Below, in pieces: positions 49,569 to 50,672 of a stretch of DNA of 50,672 bases. Below the pieces are notes generated by a model. The model saw only the letters and a program-made list of their open reading frames with translations. It did no database searches and was not told the DNA's origin. The first letter of the stretch is position 1. Every line of letters begins with the position of its first letter. The stretch covers positions 1 through 50,672 of IMG/VR virus record IMGVR_UViG_3300034026_000012; one strand, given 5' to 3'. Position numbers and translations under genes: made by a program. This DNA comes from a virus.

Positions 49569-49988
49569 ATGCCTCATTGTAAGCGGCACGATATTCGGCG
49601 CGGGTTCGGCTTGTGTATTTACTGCGGCGACGAACTCAAGACGGCGATTTACTGCGAACGGTGCGCGAGAAAGTCACAGGCACACTCTGAAAAGAGTCAC
49701 AGGCGGACAATGCGCCGCGGCCTCTGCCGCCTGTGTCGGAACCCGCGTGGTAAACACGGAACCAAAAGTTATTGCCGTCCCTGCGCGAACAAACGCGCGG
49801 AGTACACGCGAGAGTGGCGGGCGCAGCGCGCAGCAAAACACCTCTGCCCCACATGTGGTACAGAGACGAAACGATTCAAGTATTGCTTCAACTGTCGGTC
49901 GCGGAGGTCGGAAGTGTTCACGGAGGGCGCTTCCTCACCCGGCATAAATGCTGGGGTCTCCGCGCCGGTAGCGGAGGGTTTGGGATGA
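49569..49988 (+). CDS. Multi-zinc-finger protein
   Basis: 139 residues with six CxxC-type pairs (CIYC, CERC, CRLC, CRPC, CPTC, CFNC), basic between them. ATG at 49569 with GAGG upstream. Likely nucleic-acid binding. Unknown. Confidence 0.6.
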   Translation: MPHCKRHDIRRGFGLCIYCGDELKTAIYCERCARKSQAHSEKSHRRTMRRGLCRLCRNPRGKHGTKSYCRPCANKRAEYTREWRAQRAAKHLCPTCGTETKRFKYCFNCRSRRSEVFTEGASSPGINAGVSAPVAEGLG

Positions 49989-50003
49989 AGGAAAGGAGAC
50001 CTA

Positions 50004-50672
50004 ATGTCTGAACCACTTATCGCCTACCACGGCGACGCCGCCATCAAGAGGAAGTACCTGCGCCGCGTCCGCGCGCACTGCAAGGCCGACGAACTGGTCA
50101 AGGGCACCTACTGGCAGAACGGCAAAGGCTGCGCGGTGGGCTGCACGATCCACAGCAGCAACCACGCTCAGTACGAGGTTGCGCTGGGCATCCCGCGGCA
50201 GCTCGCTTACCTAGAAGACCGGCTCTTCGAGAATCTGCCGAACGGCAAGGCGCAGGCTTGGCCGGAGGCATTCCTGGAGGCGATCCCGGTCGGCGCTGAC
50301 CTGCTCGTTGCCTTCCACCAGTTCATCGTGTGGCTGTTGGTTGACGCCGAGGAGGGTGTCATAAAGTTCGCGCGAACGGAGCGGACGCGCGAGGCGATCC
50401 GGGCGGTCGCGGCCTTGTACGAGCGGCTGTTGGCTGGTGGAGAGGTTTCGCGGGAAGAGTGGCGGAACGCTGCCTCCGCTGCCTACGCTGCCTACGCTGC
50501 CTACGCTGCCTACGCTGCCTCCGCTGCCTACGCTGCCGACGCTGCCTACGCTGCCTCCGCTGCCTACGCGTCGTCGCGTGAGGCAGCCTACATCCGGCAG
50601 AGCGAGAAGCTCCTTGAACTCCTCAAGCTCGCTCCGGCCGCGTCGTCCGCTCCGGCAGCGTCGGCAGCGTAG
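50004..50672 (+). CDS. Protein with Ala-Tyr repeat tail
   Basis: 222 residues; the stop TAG is exactly the last base of the window. ATG with AAAGGAG upstream. The N-terminal part (AYHGDAAIKRKYLRRVRAHCKADELVKGTYW, CAVGCTIHSS) looks like a compact domain. At about residues 156-190 comes a run of ASAAYAAY-type repeats, encoded by 9-base units (GCTGCCTAC or GCTGCCTCC, about 50466-50568). The tail is EAAYIRQSEKLLELLKLAP and again Ala-rich. Similar repeats occur in other phage proteins of unknown role. Confidence 0.6.
   Translation: MSEPLIAYHGDAAIKRKYLRRVRAHCKADELVKGTYWQNGKGCAVGCTIHSSNHAQYEVALGIPRQLAYLEDRLFENLPNGKAQAWPEAFLEAIPVGADLLVAFHQFIVWLLVDAEEGVIKFARTERTREAIRAVAALYERLLAGGEVSREEWRNAASAAYAAYAAYAAYAASAAYAADAAYAASAAYASSREAAYIRQSEKLLELLKLAPAASSAPAASAA
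50466..50568 (+). repeat. 9-bp tandem repeat in coding sequence
   Basis: Eleven or so copies of GCTGCCTAC and its variant GCTGCCTCC/GCTGCCGAC, all in frame, encoding Ala-Ala-Tyr/Ser/Asp. Likely unstable in length. Confidence 0.75.

Noticed and set aside
50466-50568. CRISPR-like array
   Set aside because: The units are 9 bases, with no spacers, and code for protein in frame.
1-50672. Circular closure (last base joining first base)
   Set aside because: The frame of the partial fibre gene read across the junction gives Arg/Cys-rich nonsense antisense to the last gene, so ends do not look contiguous.

Overview
The window reads as most of the genome of a transposable (Mu-like) tailed phage or prophage with a siphovirus-type (non-contractile) tail. 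The Mu signature is a DDE transposase (42700-44388) followed directly by a MuB/TniB-like AAA+ ATPase (44392-45861), with a GemA-like (DUF1018) gene upstream. The virion genes are of HK97 type: terminase, portal, MuF-like protein, protease, capsid, tail tube, a frameshifted tail chaperone and a tape measure. I see no tail sheath or contractile baseplate. The DNA is GC-rich with compact, overlapping genes. No host gene is visible, so the host is uncertain. The TPR plus Fis-HTH regulator and the sequence style fit Acidobacteriota (Blastocatellia), but this is a weak inference.

Layout. 1-18882 (minus strand): tail fibres, distal tail proteins, tape measure, tail chaperone G/GT (a clear -1 slippery heptamer), tail tube, head-tail joining genes, major capsid, cement protein and head protease. 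18883-24654: an accessory insertion in the head module, with an HNH endonuclease and five small leftward genes, then a divergent rightward block of five lower-GC genes behind a composite operator. 24664-31862 (minus): a second large tape-measure-like protein, two small DNA-binding-type genes, a MuF-like gene and the portal. A 64-bp direct repeat brackets this block (24107-24170 and 31921-31984). 32009-35710 (minus): large and small terminase, two holin-like membrane proteins, a coiled-coil protein and a small DNA-binding protein. 35824-38473: lower-GC control region with an exported protein, a TPR/HTH regulator, a divergent small secreted peptide and a CI-like repressor. 38562-50672 (plus): the early region, with small regulators, GemA-like protein, transposase and ATPase, then many small overlapping genes, a DNA methyltransferase and an Ala/Tyr-repeat protein ending exactly at the window edge.

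How it works together. A CI-like repressor and a Ner-like protein face each other across a short operator/promoter region, which probably sets lysis versus lysogeny. Early transcription runs right towards the transposase and late transcription runs left, so the two are divergent; in Mu, B3 and D3112 they point the same way. The TPR/Fis-HTH protein is well placed to activate late genes. It is divergent from a gene for an 81-residue secreted peptide, and a 16-bp palindrome overlaps the -35 box of the peptide promoter. The same palindrome recurs at 24047 (identical on the other strand) and 19381 (one mismatch). I propose this as a candidate peptide-sensing switch of phage origin, in the spirit of arbitrium/RRNPP systems but with a different domain order.

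Other points of note: the portal and MuF-like genes appear linked by a -1 frameshift at an A9 tract, because the MuF frame has no start codon for about 100 codons; two tape-measure proteins share a homologous C-terminal third; two tail-fibre genes begin with Sec signal peptides; and a pair of 22-bp palindromes lies upstream of the transposase region. No tRNA, rRNA, CRISPR array, insertion sequence or recognisable endolysin was seen. The phage ends (att sites) are not in the window.
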